From Paenibacillus lactis (GTDB lineage Bacteria; Bacillota; Bacilli; Paenibacillales; Paenibacillaceae), in assembly GCF_017873605.1 (NCBI RefSeq), contig NZ_JAGGKI010000004.1:186001-250000 (forward strand): DNA of 64,000 nt. The letters are read 5' to 3'. The translations under genes and the position numbers were made by a program. Of the stretch, positions 53,893-62,550 are shown one piece after another; the first letter of the stretch is position 1; the number at the start of each line of letters is the position of its first letter. The notes beneath the pieces were generated by a model. That model did not search any database and was not told the origin of the DNA. It saw nothing but the letters and a program-made list of their open reading frames with translations.

Positions 53893-54762
53893 TTAAGCCT
53901 TGGGCGGAAACAGCGACTTCGAACTGTTCAGCTGTCCCCGATATTTGCGGTACCCTGCAAAGATTAAAGCAGCCAGGATGATTGCGCCTATGATGACCTG
54001 CCAGGTCCACGGCTCCTTTACCTGGCCAAGCGGAGCCAGGGCAGGCTCATCCCTCTTTTTCCCGAACAAGGTATTCACGAGCTCTTCCCCTTGCGGCACG
54101 ATCCGCTGAACCCCCTCGGTATCGCCGGACGACACGAGTCCGCCCGCATAAGATAGCCAGGACTCGACCATATTGACTTCATCCGGCTTGCGCTGAATGA
54201 TGAGCGAAGGACGAATCAGCTCATAATGGCCCTGCAGGCTCTCGAATGCGCTCGACATTCCCTGCTTATCCTGTTTACCCGCATGCTCCCTCATCCTATC
54301 CAAGTCTTCTCTCACAACCTTAAAATACTGCAGCCACAGCGCGTCCTTCGTATGGGTCAGGCTGTCCGCGGCCAACCGAAGCTTCCCCGCGGTCAACATC
54401 CAGTGCTGCGGATCCTGGGAGGCATGCGCCGTCGCTTCTTTCATTTCAATGATGCTCTCGGCCAGCACATGAATGCCTTCGACTCCGGTTAAGCCCTGAA
54501 AGGATGAGGCCTCGAACATGCCGGAGACTTTCCTGACCTGCTCCAATACCGCCTGGATATTGCCCTCCTCAACGTAGCGGTACAGCAGTTCTACTTCCTT
54601 ATTGAATGCCTTCGCTTGTATCGGGGCAGCGGGTGAGGATTCGTCTGCATCCTTTACAGCGGCCGACCCCGCCCATATCGGATTCCCCGTACCGATCGCT
54701 AATATGAGCAATATAAGAACAGCAGGCACGTATCGGCTCAGTTTGGGCATGTTTCGTAACAT
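53893..54762 (-). CDS. ypjB: Sporulation protein YpjB homologue
   Basis: A 289-residue protein with an N-terminal signal/anchor (about 9-31), a helical extracytoplasmic body (about 55-240, QAKAFNKEVELLYRYVEEGN) and a C-terminal membrane helix (about 247-267, WQVIIGAIILAALIFAGYRK). It matches the YpjB family in length, topology and position between ypjA and ypjC/ypjD. The molecular function is unknown. AGGAGGGATG precedes ATG 54762. Confidence 0.82.
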   Translation of the reverse strand: MLRNMPKLSRYVPAVLILLILAIGTGNPIWAGSAAVKDADESSPAAPIQAKAFNKEVELLYRYVEEGNIQAVLEQVRKVSGMFEASSFQGLTGVEGIHVLAESIIEMKEATAHASQDPQHWMLTAGKLRLAADSLTHTKDALWLQYFKVVREDLDRMREHAGKQDKQGMSSAFESLQGHYELIRPSLIIQRKPDEVNMVESWLSYAGGLVSSGDTEGVQRIVPQGEELVNTLFGKKRDEPALAPLGQVKEPWTWQVIIGAIILAALIFAGYRKYRGQLNSSKSLFPPKA

Positions 54763-54830
54763 GGGACATCCCTCCTACCGTATATGTTATGGCAGGAGGG
54801 ATGTCCATAGAACCCGAAAGGTAATGTGCG

Positions 54831-55466
54831 TTACATGCTTGATTTATGCAATGCGTATTTCCTGGACAGCCAGGCGGCTAGACCGCTGACCAGCGTAAGC
54901 AGATAGGTGAACAGCTCAACGGCCGACAAGTTGTCGTACAGCTGACCCGGCAGCCAAGGGAAGACGCCGTAAGAATAATCCACCGTATCGTTCAGGAATG
55001 TCCAAGCAATCGCCCCGGTAAGGGCGGTCCAACGATAATGAAACAGCCTTACGAACAGGAGCGCTTCCACCGCCATCGCCGTATGGGATACAACCAGCAT
55101 CCAGTCCTGCCACACCAGCACATCCCCTTGGGCTTGTCCCGCGAAGATGATCGCGACCGCCCAGATCCCGTACTTCACCGACGTAACGACCGCCAGCGCC
55201 TCGATCCATTGCTGCACCATCGCGCCTAAAGCCGTCCTAGGTGGATAAAGCAGCAGCAAGATCGCAATGCTGAAGAACAAGCTGGCCGTCGGACTGTCGG
55301 GCACGAAGATGACCTGCCAATACTGGCCCCGGCTCACCGTGTCGGAAATTTGATGGCCATACCATATGTATCCATAAATCGTACCGAGCACATTGCATAT
55401 CAGCAGCAGCCACAGGAACGGCCGTTTTCCGATGAATTCCCTGCTCCAAAAATATGATAATGACAA
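54831..55466 (-). CDS. ypjA: DUF1405 membrane protein (YpjA type)
   Basis: A 211-residue polytopic membrane protein with about six helices and the family pattern WSREFIGKRPFLWLLLICN, YIWYGHQI and WTFLNDTVDYSYGVFPWLPG. The TTG start at 55466 follows GAGGGGGACGGAG; no ATG suits. Function unknown. It sits between qcrC and ypjB as in B. subtilis, but a terminator at 55604-55635 separates it from qcrC. Confidence 0.85.
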   Translation of the reverse strand: MSLSYFWSREFIGKRPFLWLLLICNVLGTIYGYIWYGHQISDTVSRGQYWQVIFVPDSPTASLFFSIAILLLLYPPRTALGAMVQQWIEALAVVTSVKYGIWAVAIIFAGQAQGDVLVWQDWMLVVSHTAMAVEALLFVRLFHYRWTALTGAIAWTFLNDTVDYSYGVFPWLPGQLYDNLSAVELFTYLLTLVSGLAAWLSRKYALHKSSM

Positions 55467-55603
55467 ACTCCGTCCCCCTCAAATCGTTAACGTTCATTCG
55501 CTGTTCGCGACTAACGCGTATTATAACCTAAATTACTGCCTTTTTCATCTGTAGTAAAAGCGTGTTCGATTCAGCTGCACGATTCTTCTAACCTGCCTCT
55601 AAA

Positions 55604-55635
55604 GAAAAAACCTGACCGCAAGATGCGATCAGGTT
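55604..55635 (-). terminator. Terminator of the qcrABC operon
   Basis: AACCTGACCGCA (55608-55619) pairs with TGCGATCAGGTT (55624-55635) with one mismatch; TTTTTTC follows on the minus strand, about 10 bp past the qcrC stop. Confidence 0.9.
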
Positions 55636-55645
55636 CTGGCTATTG

Positions 55646-56530
55646 CTATTCAGCCGCTTCAGCCTTCTGGCTTGCAAGCCATTCGGCCAATTGGTCGAGT
55701 TCCTCTTCCGTTACACCAGCATTAAGTGCAGTGTCTTTCATCGGAGGCATCGAGCCTTGACCCTTCTCAATAATGGCAACGATCTCTTCCTTCGTATGGG
55801 TATCACCGACACCGCGCAGCGATGGACCGGATGCTCCCTTCAAGTCGGCTGCGTGACATGAGATGCATGTAGCCGTCTTGAACGTTTCCATGGCCGGATT
55901 GTCCTTATCGACGATCGCAACCACGCTGTCCTCAGGCTGCTTCGCATTCGAAGTCGGCAGTCCTGCGGCATGCTTCTCTTCAGCCTCTTCTTCCCGCTGA
56001 ATATGCTCAGGCTTCTGACCGGATTCTTTCAGCTCGTGCTGATAGTGCGTCCAAGCCGAGTTCGTCAGATAGACGATGGAAATCAGTGACAAAATCATGA
56101 GCGACGAAGCGATCGGACGCTTATAGAAGCGGCGTTCCTTGCCTGTATCCAGGAATGGCGCAAGCAGCAGCGAGCCGAATGCGATACCGGTCACGCCGAT
56201 CGTTCCGAGCACCACATAATCGCCGGAAGCGTACGGAAGCTTCAAATACTCATAAAGGAACAAGAAGTACCAGTCAGGCATCGGGATTACGGATGCCCCC
56301 GGATCAGCCGGATAACCGAGCGGAGCCGGCTCCGAGATGGTCAGCACTAAGAAACCGACCAGAACGACAACACCAACCATCCATTCCTTCAACAAGAAGT
56401 TGGGAATGAACGCTTCTGATTTGCCAGGGTAAGCGGTGTAATCCGGCGGTACGACCCAGCCGTTGCCCTTGCGTACACGGGAATCACCGACAAAAACAAC
56501 TTTCTCATCAGATTTATGACCATGTGCCAT
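55646..56530 (-). CDS. qcrC: Menaquinol-cytochrome c reductase cytochrome b/c subunit
   Basis: The fused subunit of the Bacillus-type bc complex: an N-terminal part like subunit IV of cytochrome b6f (about 25-150, three membrane helices; PDWYFLFLYEYLKLPYASGD) and a C-terminal cytochrome c domain (about 200-290) with the haem motif CISCH and the axial-ligand Met in GSMPPMK. The 294-residue length is typical. It is the third gene of qcrABC, 21 bp after qcrB. Confidence 0.95.
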   Translation of the reverse strand: MAHGHKSDEKVVFVGDSRVRKGNGWVVPPDYTAYPGKSEAFIPNFLLKEWMVGVVVLVGFLVLTISEPAPLGYPADPGASVIPMPDWYFLFLYEYLKLPYASGDYVVLGTIGVTGIAFGSLLLAPFLDTGKERRFYKRPIASSLMILSLISIVYLTNSAWTHYQHELKESGQKPEHIQREEEAEEKHAAGLPTSNAKQPEDSVVAIVDKDNPAMETFKTATCISCHAADLKGASGPSLRGVGDTHTKEEIVAIIEKGQGSMPPMKDTALNAGVTEEELDQLAEWLASQKAEAAE

Positions 56531-56551
56531 AAATTTGCGCCTCCCTTCTTC

Positions 56552-57223
56552 TTATAGTGGTCCGGAAATACCCTGTCTGCGGATCATGATAAAGTGTCCT
56601 ACCAGTAGGGCCAGGAGCACAGCCGGGAGGAAGAATACATGGATGGCGAAGAAACGTGTGAGCGTTTCGGCGCCTACAATGGTACCGCCCTGCAGCAATT
56701 CTTTAATGATCGGACCGAGCCAAGGCACGGAGTTCGCAATTTCGAGTGTAACCTTTGTTGCAAAGTAAGCTTTGTTATCCCATGGCAACAGATAGCCTGT
56801 CAGGCCGAGGCCAAGCATAACAAAGAAAATAAGCATGCCGACTACCCAGTTCATTTCACGAGGCGCTTTGTAAGAGCCTGTGAAGAACACGCGCATCGTA
56901 TGCAGGAACATCATGACGATAACCAAACTCGCGCCCCAGTGGTGCATACCACGGACGATTTGCCCGAAGGCGACCTGCGTCTGCAGATATTCAACACTGT
57001 TGTACGCGTTGATGATATCGGGCACATAATACATCGTCAGGAACATTCCCGACAAAATCTGGATGACTGTGATGAAAAACGTCAAACCGCCGAAACAGTA
57101 CACAAACGCGGAGAAATGGTGCGCAGGGTTTACGTGCTCAGGGACCTCATGGTCCGCAACATCTCTCCAAATCGGCGTGATATCGAGACGCTCGTCAATC
57201 CAGTTGTAGACATTCTTCAACAT
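56552..57223 (-). CDS. qcrB: Menaquinol-cytochrome c reductase cytochrome b subunit
   Basis: A four-helix b6-type cytochrome (223 residues) that carries haems and the quinol sites of the bc complex in the cytoplasmic membrane. Conserved histidines occur in HHWGASLVIVMMFLHTMRVF and FAIHVFFLPAVLLALLVGHF, and LTGYLLPWDNKAYFA is a family signature. It lies 15 bp after qcrA. Confidence 0.96.
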   Translation of the reverse strand: MLKNVYNWIDERLDITPIWRDVADHEVPEHVNPAHHFSAFVYCFGGLTFFITVIQILSGMFLTMYYVPDIINAYNSVEYLQTQVAFGQIVRGMHHWGASLVIVMMFLHTMRVFFTGSYKAPREMNWVVGMLIFFVMLGLGLTGYLLPWDNKAYFATKVTLEIANSVPWLGPIIKELLQGGTIVGAETLTRFFAIHVFFLPAVLLALLVGHFIMIRRQGISGPL

Positions 57224-57238
57224 CCGAATCTACGCCTC

Positions 57239-57784
57239 CTATGATACTACGGTATTTGGTACAATTTCGCCGAGGTAAATCCAGCCGTTCTCCACTTTCG
57301 TCTCGTACTGGTCAAGCGGCTTCGGCGCGACTGCAAGGTTCTTGCCGTCCGGCGTATAACGTGCGCCGTGGCAAGGGCAGTGGTACTCATCCGGGAAATT
57401 CTTGTTGCTGTTCCATCCGACAAGGCATCCCAGATGCTTACAAATCGGCGAAAGCGCTATAATCTCACCCTGATCATTCTTGCGAATCCACGCCGTCAGC
57501 GTAGCTGTACTGTTGTACCAGCCATCCTGCTGCTGAAGCTCAAAATGGAACTCTTGTGGTTCGTTGGTAATTTTGCTCTCCTCTACGACCTTAACGAAAG
57601 CTCCCTCTTCCTTGTTCTGAAGAATTGGATCCACGGCAAAACGGAGCATTGGCAAAACTACCCCAGCAGCCATGTAAGCTGTGGCACCGCCCAACGTGTA
57701 TGTAAGAAATTGTCTGCGGGACATCTCTTTCCGGCGGGGTGGATTGTGCGATTCTTCATGCTCGTCATTGTGGTTGCTGCTCAT
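57239..57784 (-). CDS. qcrA: Menaquinol-cytochrome c reductase Rieske iron-sulfur subunit
   Basis: The Rieske [2Fe-2S] protein of the bc complex. The 181-residue protein has an N-terminal twin-arginine-like segment (SRRQFLTYTLGG) and anchor helix, then the Rieske domain with cluster motifs CKHLGC and CPCHG. ATG 57784 has GGGGGTTGA upstream; a longer frame to 57808 is unlikely. It is the first gene of qcrABC. Confidence 0.96.
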   Translation of the reverse strand: MSSNHNDEHEESHNPPRRKEMSRRQFLTYTLGGATAYMAAGVVLPMLRFAVDPILQNKEEGAFVKVVEESKITNEPQEFHFELQQQDGWYNSTATLTAWIRKNDQGEIIALSPICKHLGCLVGWNSNKNFPDEYHCPCHGARYTPDGKNLAVAPKPLDQYETKVENGWIYLGEIVPNTVVS

Positions 57785-57862
57785 TCTGTGTTCAACCCCC
57801 TTTGTCAACCGTTCTTAAGTGTCATCAATGATTAAAATCACACGACGTACTAGGACATACTA

Positions 57863-57891
57863 ATAATATATTAGGCACCCAAGACCGTCAA
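57863..57891 (-). promoter_or_regulatory. Probable sigma-A promoter of qcrABC
   Basis: On the minus strand TTGACG (57886-57891) and TATTAT (57863-57868) are exactly 17 bp apart, about 79 bp upstream of the qcrA start. Confidence 0.75.
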
Positions 57892-57978
57892 GAATGTGAA
57901 GGCCAAAAATGGGTTCGCTTCCAACAGGCCTCTCATAAATTGTTGGTATTTTGTCACAATTTCATGCACCGTTTTTCA

Positions 57979-58395
57979 CTACCCCTGCCACATTTCACTG
58001 ATGCCCGCTGAAACGGCTGCGGAGGCCTTGCTTCCATCCGCCTCAATCCTGCGCCGGGACAGCACAAGCGTGCTCTCGGGGACATCCTCCGGGCTAAGAT
58101 CACCGTCCGCCGTCATAACGACGACATATTTAAATCCGGCCTTTTTAACATTGTGACATACTTCATTTAAAAGCGTCGTATCCTCAGTCTTTCCATATTG
58201 CACGGCAGGATATGTAACGATTCTGCCCTTAAACGGAATTTCAGCCAAATCCATGAAGTCTCGCAATCTCTCGAGCGCGCTGGTCGCTTCCCATGGAGGC
58301 TCCTGGCCGGTCAAACCGGTGAACGGTATTAAACAGGTGTCATAATAAGGCTGCAGCTCCGGCCAAGTCTGCTCGTCCACTTCACTAAATTTCAT
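57979..58395 (-). CDS. DUF2487 family protein (YpiF type)
   Basis: A 138-residue soluble protein with YDTCLIPFTGLTGQEPPWEA, LRDFMDLAEIPFKGRIVTYP and VVVMTADGDLSPEDVPESTL. It matches YpiF, encoded just upstream of qcrA in B. subtilis. Function unknown. The start at 58395 lacks a textbook ribosome binding site (GGATGTAAC). Confidence 0.8.
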   Translation of the reverse strand: MKFSEVDEQTWPELQPYYDTCLIPFTGLTGQEPPWEATSALERLRDFMDLAEIPFKGRIVTYPAVQYGKTEDTTLLNEVCHNVKKAGFKYVVVMTADGDLSPEDVPESTLVLSRRRIEADGSKASAAVSAGISEMWQG

Positions 58396-58467
58396 GTAAC
58401 GTTACATCCTTTCTCTCACGCCAATCGCTTTTTTACATCATTATACGAGTGAGAGCCCGGATAAGGC

Positions 58468-58501
58468 AAAAAAAAGAAGAAATGCATGAAGGCATTTCTT
58501 C
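58468..58501 (-). terminator. Terminator after the IDEAL-domain gene
   Basis: A perfect 10-bp stem (GAAGAAATGC 58476-58485 and GCATTTCTTC 58492-58501) is followed on the minus strand by TTTTTTTT, overlapping the stop codon. Confidence 0.93.
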
Positions 58502-58679
58502 AGTTCAAAGTCCTCAGTTCATCCGTCAGGTTTTTGAAAGCCACTTCATCTCCGGATGCCAGCGCTGCGTCAATTTCCTTATACAGTTCTTCACTCCGAT
58601 GCTTACGCAATGCCTCGTCCCATACCATTTCAGCAGCCAGACCTAACATAACTTCGTAAGTAACCTTCATTTTATCCAT
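58500..58679 (-). CDS. Stand-alone IDEAL-domain protein
   Basis: A 59-residue protein consisting almost entirely of an IDEAL domain (about 20-57; HRSEELYKEIDAALASGDEV). In B. subtilis the protein at this locus (YpiB) carries an IDEAL domain at the end of a larger UPF0302 domain; here only the short domain plus a 20-residue helix remain. ATG 58679 follows GGAGGTG. IDEAL domains are thought to mediate protein interactions; the role here is unknown. Confidence 0.82.
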   Translation of the reverse strand: MDKMKVTYEVMLGLAAEMVWDEALRKHRSEELYKEIDAALASGDEVAFKNLTDELRTLN

Positions 58680-58790
58680 TAGGATGCACCTCCAAACCAA
58701 ATTTTAACTAAGTAGCTTGCCTCGTGTTTCGCTTTCCTCATTTCCTTCAACCACCATATCATGCGTCACCCGGACGGCCATTTGCTGCCT

Positions 58791-59927
58791 TTACTTCAGC
58801 TCTTTCGAATCGTTGATGTGGATGCAAGTCTCCGCTGCTTTTAAGCCGAGCGCTGTCATCTTGTACGCTGTGCCGTGCGCCGCGCTTTCCCCGATCCGCA
58901 GCAAGCCCAGATGCATCAGCATCCGAATCAGCCGCTGTTCGAGGATGTTTTGCGGGCTGTCATAATAGAACGGGCGGACGAGCCATCCCAGTGATTCGTA
59001 GAGCGACGCGGCACTCACCCAATCGCGCGCGCATTGACTGATCCAGTATACGAGCGAGGTAATGTTGGGAATTGCGCCTTTATAAAGTCTTAACCAAAAG
59101 CGGAATATCTGCATCACGCTAACTTGATTTCCTTCATCGAGAAGCGAGGCCCCGCTGTCGGTAAGCACCAGCCGGCTGCCGTTCTCCCTGACCCATTGCC
59201 TTGCATACGCATAATCGTATAACAAAGCTAGCCGGTCGGGATAGGCAATGCAGGATCGGCCGTATCCGAACCTCCACGCCCCTTTGGCTATGAGCGGTTC
59301 ATCAATGTGGAGCATGCCCATTAGCTGTTGTTGGTTCCGCCGATACATAAAACCTTCGAGGTTCAGCTCGATGTCATGGCGGCCGATATACTTGAGCATC
59401 AGCAGCAAATCTTCCACGATCAGTCCCTGCTCGTCCCGGTAGGCCTCCGGATCACCCGGCAATCGCTGCAGCGGTTCAAGAAGGCGTTCGCGCAGCGCTT
59501 CCCTGAAGCGCAGCTTTAGATCGGAAGGAACCTGGAACATATATTTCGTGGAATGGGTGAATCCGTTAAACAGCCAGCCGCTTCTGCGGTAGCGCGCTAC
59601 GGCTTCGCGAGGGCTTTCGGTTTGTCCCGCAGAGCTCTTCCCCTTCTGATTGTCGCTGTTGACCTCCGCAGCTTGGCGGATAGCCGCCGTCAGCTCTTCC
59701 AGACTGTAACCACTCCTGGAGTCAAATACCAGATGGTTCAGAAAGCGAAGATCGCTCGGGGACAAGCTGCCGATCTGCTCCTCTAAAAATTCCCTTCCTC
59801 CAAGCTTGCTTAAGATACTCTGGATTAATTCATGCTTCGAGTTTCTCTTGGCGTCGCATTGATAGTGATTCGCGATGCTGCTGAGCTGACCGATATCGGC
59901 ATAAGTGAGCATATCCGCTAGATTCAT
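58791..59927 (-). CDS. Uncharacterised protein with helicase-associated/winged-helix features
   Basis: A 378-residue soluble protein. The N-terminus (about 1-50; MLTYADIGQLSSIANHYQCD, HELIQSILSKLGG) resembles the non-catalytic domain attached to some XPB-like helicases, and winged-helix-like segments follow (LRFLNHLVFDSRSGYSLEEL; SLYESLGWLVRPFYYDSPQN near 315). There is no Walker motif, so it is not itself a helicase. It ends 111 bp before the IDEAL gene and has no clear operon partner. Function unknown. Confidence 0.7.
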   Translation of the reverse strand: MNLADMLTYADIGQLSSIANHYQCDAKRNSKHELIQSILSKLGGREFLEEQIGSLSPSDLRFLNHLVFDSRSGYSLEELTAAIRQAAEVNSDNQKGKSSAGQTESPREAVARYRRSGWLFNGFTHSTKYMFQVPSDLKLRFREALRERLLEPLQRLPGDPEAYRDEQGLIVEDLLLMLKYIGRHDIELNLEGFMYRRNQQQLMGMLHIDEPLIAKGAWRFGYGRSCIAYPDRLALLYDYAYARQWVRENGSRLVLTDSGASLLDEGNQVSVMQIFRFWLRLYKGAIPNITSLVYWISQCARDWVSAASLYESLGWLVRPFYYDSPQNILEQRLIRMLMHLGLLRIGESAAHGTAYKMTALGLKAAETCIHINDSKELK

Positions 59928-60421
59928 CGTTCATCGCCTCGCCGTTTTACATCCATTATGGGAATGTTTCGATCATTTGATACCTGTTCTCTCTCGTTTC
60001 ATGAAGTTTCATGTCCCTAGTAAGCGTCGGAATCAACTGATCTGCATGGTGGTTTTATCATCTTTAACGGAATAGCGGCTCCATAAACGTGAGATTGCGT
60101 ATTTTTTTATACTATTTCTATGCCCTCTTAATCCATGATAGAATCTGCGATATTCTCAATGAAAGGGAATATATGTTAAACTGGATTACAACGTCTGCTC
60201 GTGCATGTAACGGATATCTGTCTCAACGAATGGTTAACGATGAGATGCACGGATACGGTTAGCGAACGAAAGAGGTGATCGGTCATGACGACCCGGGAAC
60301 ACGAAACATAACAACGCGGATTATGGATTCGAGGACCTCCGATTGACGGCACTCGCTTTGTATTCCATAAGGCGACAAGCCGATCGTTATCAACAAATGA
60401 ACATATGGAGGTTCGAATAAA
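59928..60421. other. Long leader/intergenic region before the methyltransferase gene, with two mini-ORFs
   Basis: 494 bp without a normal gene. Two very short plus-strand ORFs are seen. One of eight codons (60285-60311, MTTREHET) has AGAGGTGAT correctly spaced. One of seven codons (60397-60420, MNIWRFE) ends one base before the methyltransferase ATG and contains that gene's GGAGG. An AT-rich stretch near 60097-60125 may hold a promoter. A minus-strand frame across 60176-60448 lacks a ribosome binding site and is not called. Confidence 0.5.
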
Positions 60422-61180
60422 ATGAAGGTCGATGATCGTTTTGAACACTATATCAATGAAGCCCGGCAGGCATTCTCCGGTTGGGACTTCTCCTATATTA
60501 CCGGATCAGGCCGCATGCAGCTGCAGCTGCTCCCTTGGTCGCTGGGAAGCATTCTGATCCCTTATATCCGCTGCGCGAAGAGCTTGCTTGATATGGGAAC
60601 GGGAGGCGGTGAATTTTTATCGACGCTGCAGCCGTTCCCGAAGATCACCTATGCCACGGAAGGGTACCCACCGAATGTGCCCGTTGCGCGCCGCAAGCTG
60701 GAGCCGCTTGGCGTTCAAGTCGTATATGTAGAAGACGATGAGAAGCTTCCGCTGCCTGATCGATTGTTCGATGTGGTCATGAACCAGCACGAATCGTATG
60801 CGCCGTCCGAGATTCGGAGAATCCTGGCCGATCAGGGCGTTTTTATTACCCAGCAGGTCGGCGGAACCGATTGCTACCAGATCAATGATCTGTTCGGCGT
60901 TCCGCTCAATGCCGAGTTTGCCCATTGGAACCTCGATTACGCAGCCTCAGAGCTTCGGAATCACGGGTTCAACGTCACGTTCGCGCGCGAGGATTACCCC
61001 GTCCAGCGGTTTTACGATGTCGGTGCGCTTATTTACTATCTTACAGCCATTCCGTGGCAGGTCCCGGATTTTACGGTGGATCGTTATAGGGATGAGCTGA
61101 ATCACATACACGAGTGGATCCAATTGCAGGGCTACTTCGAGGTAAGGCAGCATCGTTTTATTATGATTGCCTCGTTGTAA
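60422..61180 (+). CDS. Class I SAM-dependent methyltransferase
   Basis: A 252-residue methyltransferase with the SAM-binding motif I LLDMGTGGGEFLSTL, motif II YATEGYPPNVPVARRKL, the acidic loop VVYVEDDEKLPLPDRLFDVV and a motif-IV-like VMNQHESYAP. It resembles the group of small-molecule or rRNA methyltransferases related to RlmA, but lacks a zinc ribbon. The substrate is unknown. ATG 60422 follows GGAGG. It is the only plus-strand gene in its neighbourhood. Confidence 0.85.
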   Translation: MKVDDRFEHYINEARQAFSGWDFSYITGSGRMQLQLLPWSLGSILIPYIRCAKSLLDMGTGGGEFLSTLQPFPKITYATEGYPPNVPVARRKLEPLGVQVVYVEDDEKLPLPDRLFDVVMNQHESYAPSEIRRILADQGVFITQQVGGTDCYQINDLFGVPLNAEFAHWNLDYAASELRNHGFNVTFAREDYPVQRFYDVGALIYYLTAIPWQVPDFTVDRYRDELNHIHEWIQLQGYFEVRQHRFIMIASL

Positions 61181-61220
61181 TCTGATATTGTGGAAGGTTT
61201 CCCCCGGCTGAACTCATTTT

Positions 61221-61272
61221 AAATAAAAAATCGCCCCTGATCGATGATCTGCTGAATCATCGGATCAGGGGC
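61221..61272 (-). terminator. Terminator after the histidine phosphatase gene
   Basis: A long stem (GCCCCTGATCGATGAT 61233-61248 pairing with ATCATCGGATCAGGGGC 61256-61272, one bulge) is followed on the minus strand by GATTTTTTATTT, about 20 bp past the stop. It may also serve the convergent methyltransferase gene. Confidence 0.9.
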
Positions 61273-61292
61273 ATATTCTGTATCGGGGGTTA

Positions 61293-61913
61293 TTACTTCG
61301 TCGGCAGCACATTCGTTCCCTGGCCTTCCGCCGGCTCCGTCAACAAATGCTTGGTACAGTTATAGAGCAGCGGCGACCAGTCATCGTCCTTGCGTTCCAC
61401 GATCGTCAGCGACAGGTTGCCGATGCGCTGGCTGAGCTGACCGCGGCAGACGAGCTTATACAGCTGTGCCAGAAAACCGCCGTGACTTACAACGAGGATA
61501 TTGCTGTTCCGATGCTTGATCGCCATATCGTCCAAAAAGACAAGTCCTCTGGACATCAGCTCCACATCGGACTCTTGGCCCAAATCCTGCTGATGCCAGT
61601 CGGTTCCGAACCGGGCCTCCCGCTCCTCCGCCGTCAGCCCTTCTACCTGGCCGTATCTCCGCTCCCTTACACGGGGATCCGGATCAGCTACCGGAATGCC
61701 GAGCATGGACGCGATGATCTGCGCGGTTTCTTCCGCACGGGAAAGGCCGCTGCTGATCGCAAAGTCCCAATGATAGGGCTCCTGGCGAAGCCGCTCGCCA
61801 AGCAGCCGTGCCTGCCGCCGTCCTTCCTCATTCAGCGGAATATCCGTCTGTCCCTGTATTTTGCCCATCGCATTCCAGTCCGTTAAACCGTGGCGAACCA
61901 ACCCTATCAGCAT
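61293..61913 (-). CDS. Histidine phosphatase family protein (phosphoglycerate-mutase-like)
   Basis: A 206-residue branch-1 histidine phosphatase with the nucleophile motif LVRHGLTDWNAMGKIQGQTD, a conserved SGLSRAEETAQIIA and the second catalytic His in LVVSHGGFLAQL. The length is close to PhoE/CobC-type broad phosphatases rather than the ~230-250 residues of true dPGM. The substrate is unknown. AGAGGAGGAAG precedes ATG 61913. It lies 34 bp downstream of the anti-sigma gene and may be part of that operon. Confidence 0.88.
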   Translation of the reverse strand: MLIGLVRHGLTDWNAMGKIQGQTDIPLNEEGRRQARLLGERLRQEPYHWDFAISSGLSRAEETAQIIASMLGIPVADPDPRVRERRYGQVEGLTAEEREARFGTDWHQQDLGQESDVELMSRGLVFLDDMAIKHRNSNILVVSHGGFLAQLYKLVCRGQLSQRIGNLSLTIVERKDDDWSPLLYNCTKHLLTEPAEGQGTNVLPTK

Positions 61914-61947
61914 GATCTTCCTCCTCTTGTATATTTCAATGCATTCG

Positions 61948-62550
61948 CTATCGTCTGACCCGATTCAGCCGCATCAGGAAATACATGGCCAGCCCCACAC
62001 CCAAAAGCGACAGCAGCATCCAATACTGCGGCTCGGTAGGACTCATTCCAACCACAAACGGATCGATAATTCCGCTGTTGGTCTTCGGAATGTTATAATC
62101 CTTCGCTGTCAGGCTTTGACCGGTATCGGCGATCCCTGTCGGGATAATTCCGGTTGCGTCTGCCTCGGGCTTGGGCTCGGCCGGACTTCCTATGACGGCA
62201 AAATAGATGAAGCTGCACACGAACAGTGCCAAAAATCCGGCAATCCATAAGGTCAAACGCTTGCGAAACACTCGGCTTACTGCGCGGCTCTTTGAGGTTT
62301 CCTCCACCAGCCAAGGAAAATCCCGATAAATACGGTCCATGACATTGCGGTTGATTCGTTCGCTATCGATCCCCGGAATATCCTCCTCCTCCAAAGCATG
62401 GACCATGTTCAAGCTCTGAAGCCACAATTCGTACTCCGCCGCGCACGCGCTGCAGGTTTTTACATGCCCATTCAGCCGCTGTCGCCGCGGATCTTCGTCA
62501 GGCAAATCCCAGACACTTTCCATCAGCTCTCGGGCTTCTTCGCAATTCAT
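61948..62550 (-). CDS. Zinc-finger anti-sigma factor
   Basis: A 200-residue protein with an N-terminal zinc-finger anti-sigma domain: MNCEEARELM, then His-x3-Cys-x2-Cys in GHVKTCSACAAE. It has two membrane helices (about 93-113, LTLWIAGFLALFVCSFIYFA, and about 174-193, WMLLSLLGVGLAMYFLMRL) and an outer loop between them. ATGA overlap with the sigma gene marks it as the cognate anti-sigma factor. The second helix near the C-terminus is a little unusual for the family. Confidence 0.9.
   Translation of the reverse strand: MNCEEARELMESVWDLPDEDPRRQRLNGHVKTCSACAAEYELWLQSLNMVHALEEEDIPGIDSERINRNVMDRIYRDFPWLVEETSKSRAVSRVFRKRLTLWIAGFLALFVCSFIYFAVIGSPAEPKPEADATGIIPTGIADTGQSLTAKDYNIPKTNSGIIDPFVVGMSPTEPQYWMLLSLLGVGLAMYFLMRLNRVRR

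Noticed and set aside
60176..60448. A 90-codon minus-strand frame overlapping the methyltransferase start
   Set aside because: No ribosome binding site, Cys/Ser/Arg-rich composition, and it overlaps a well-supported gene start.
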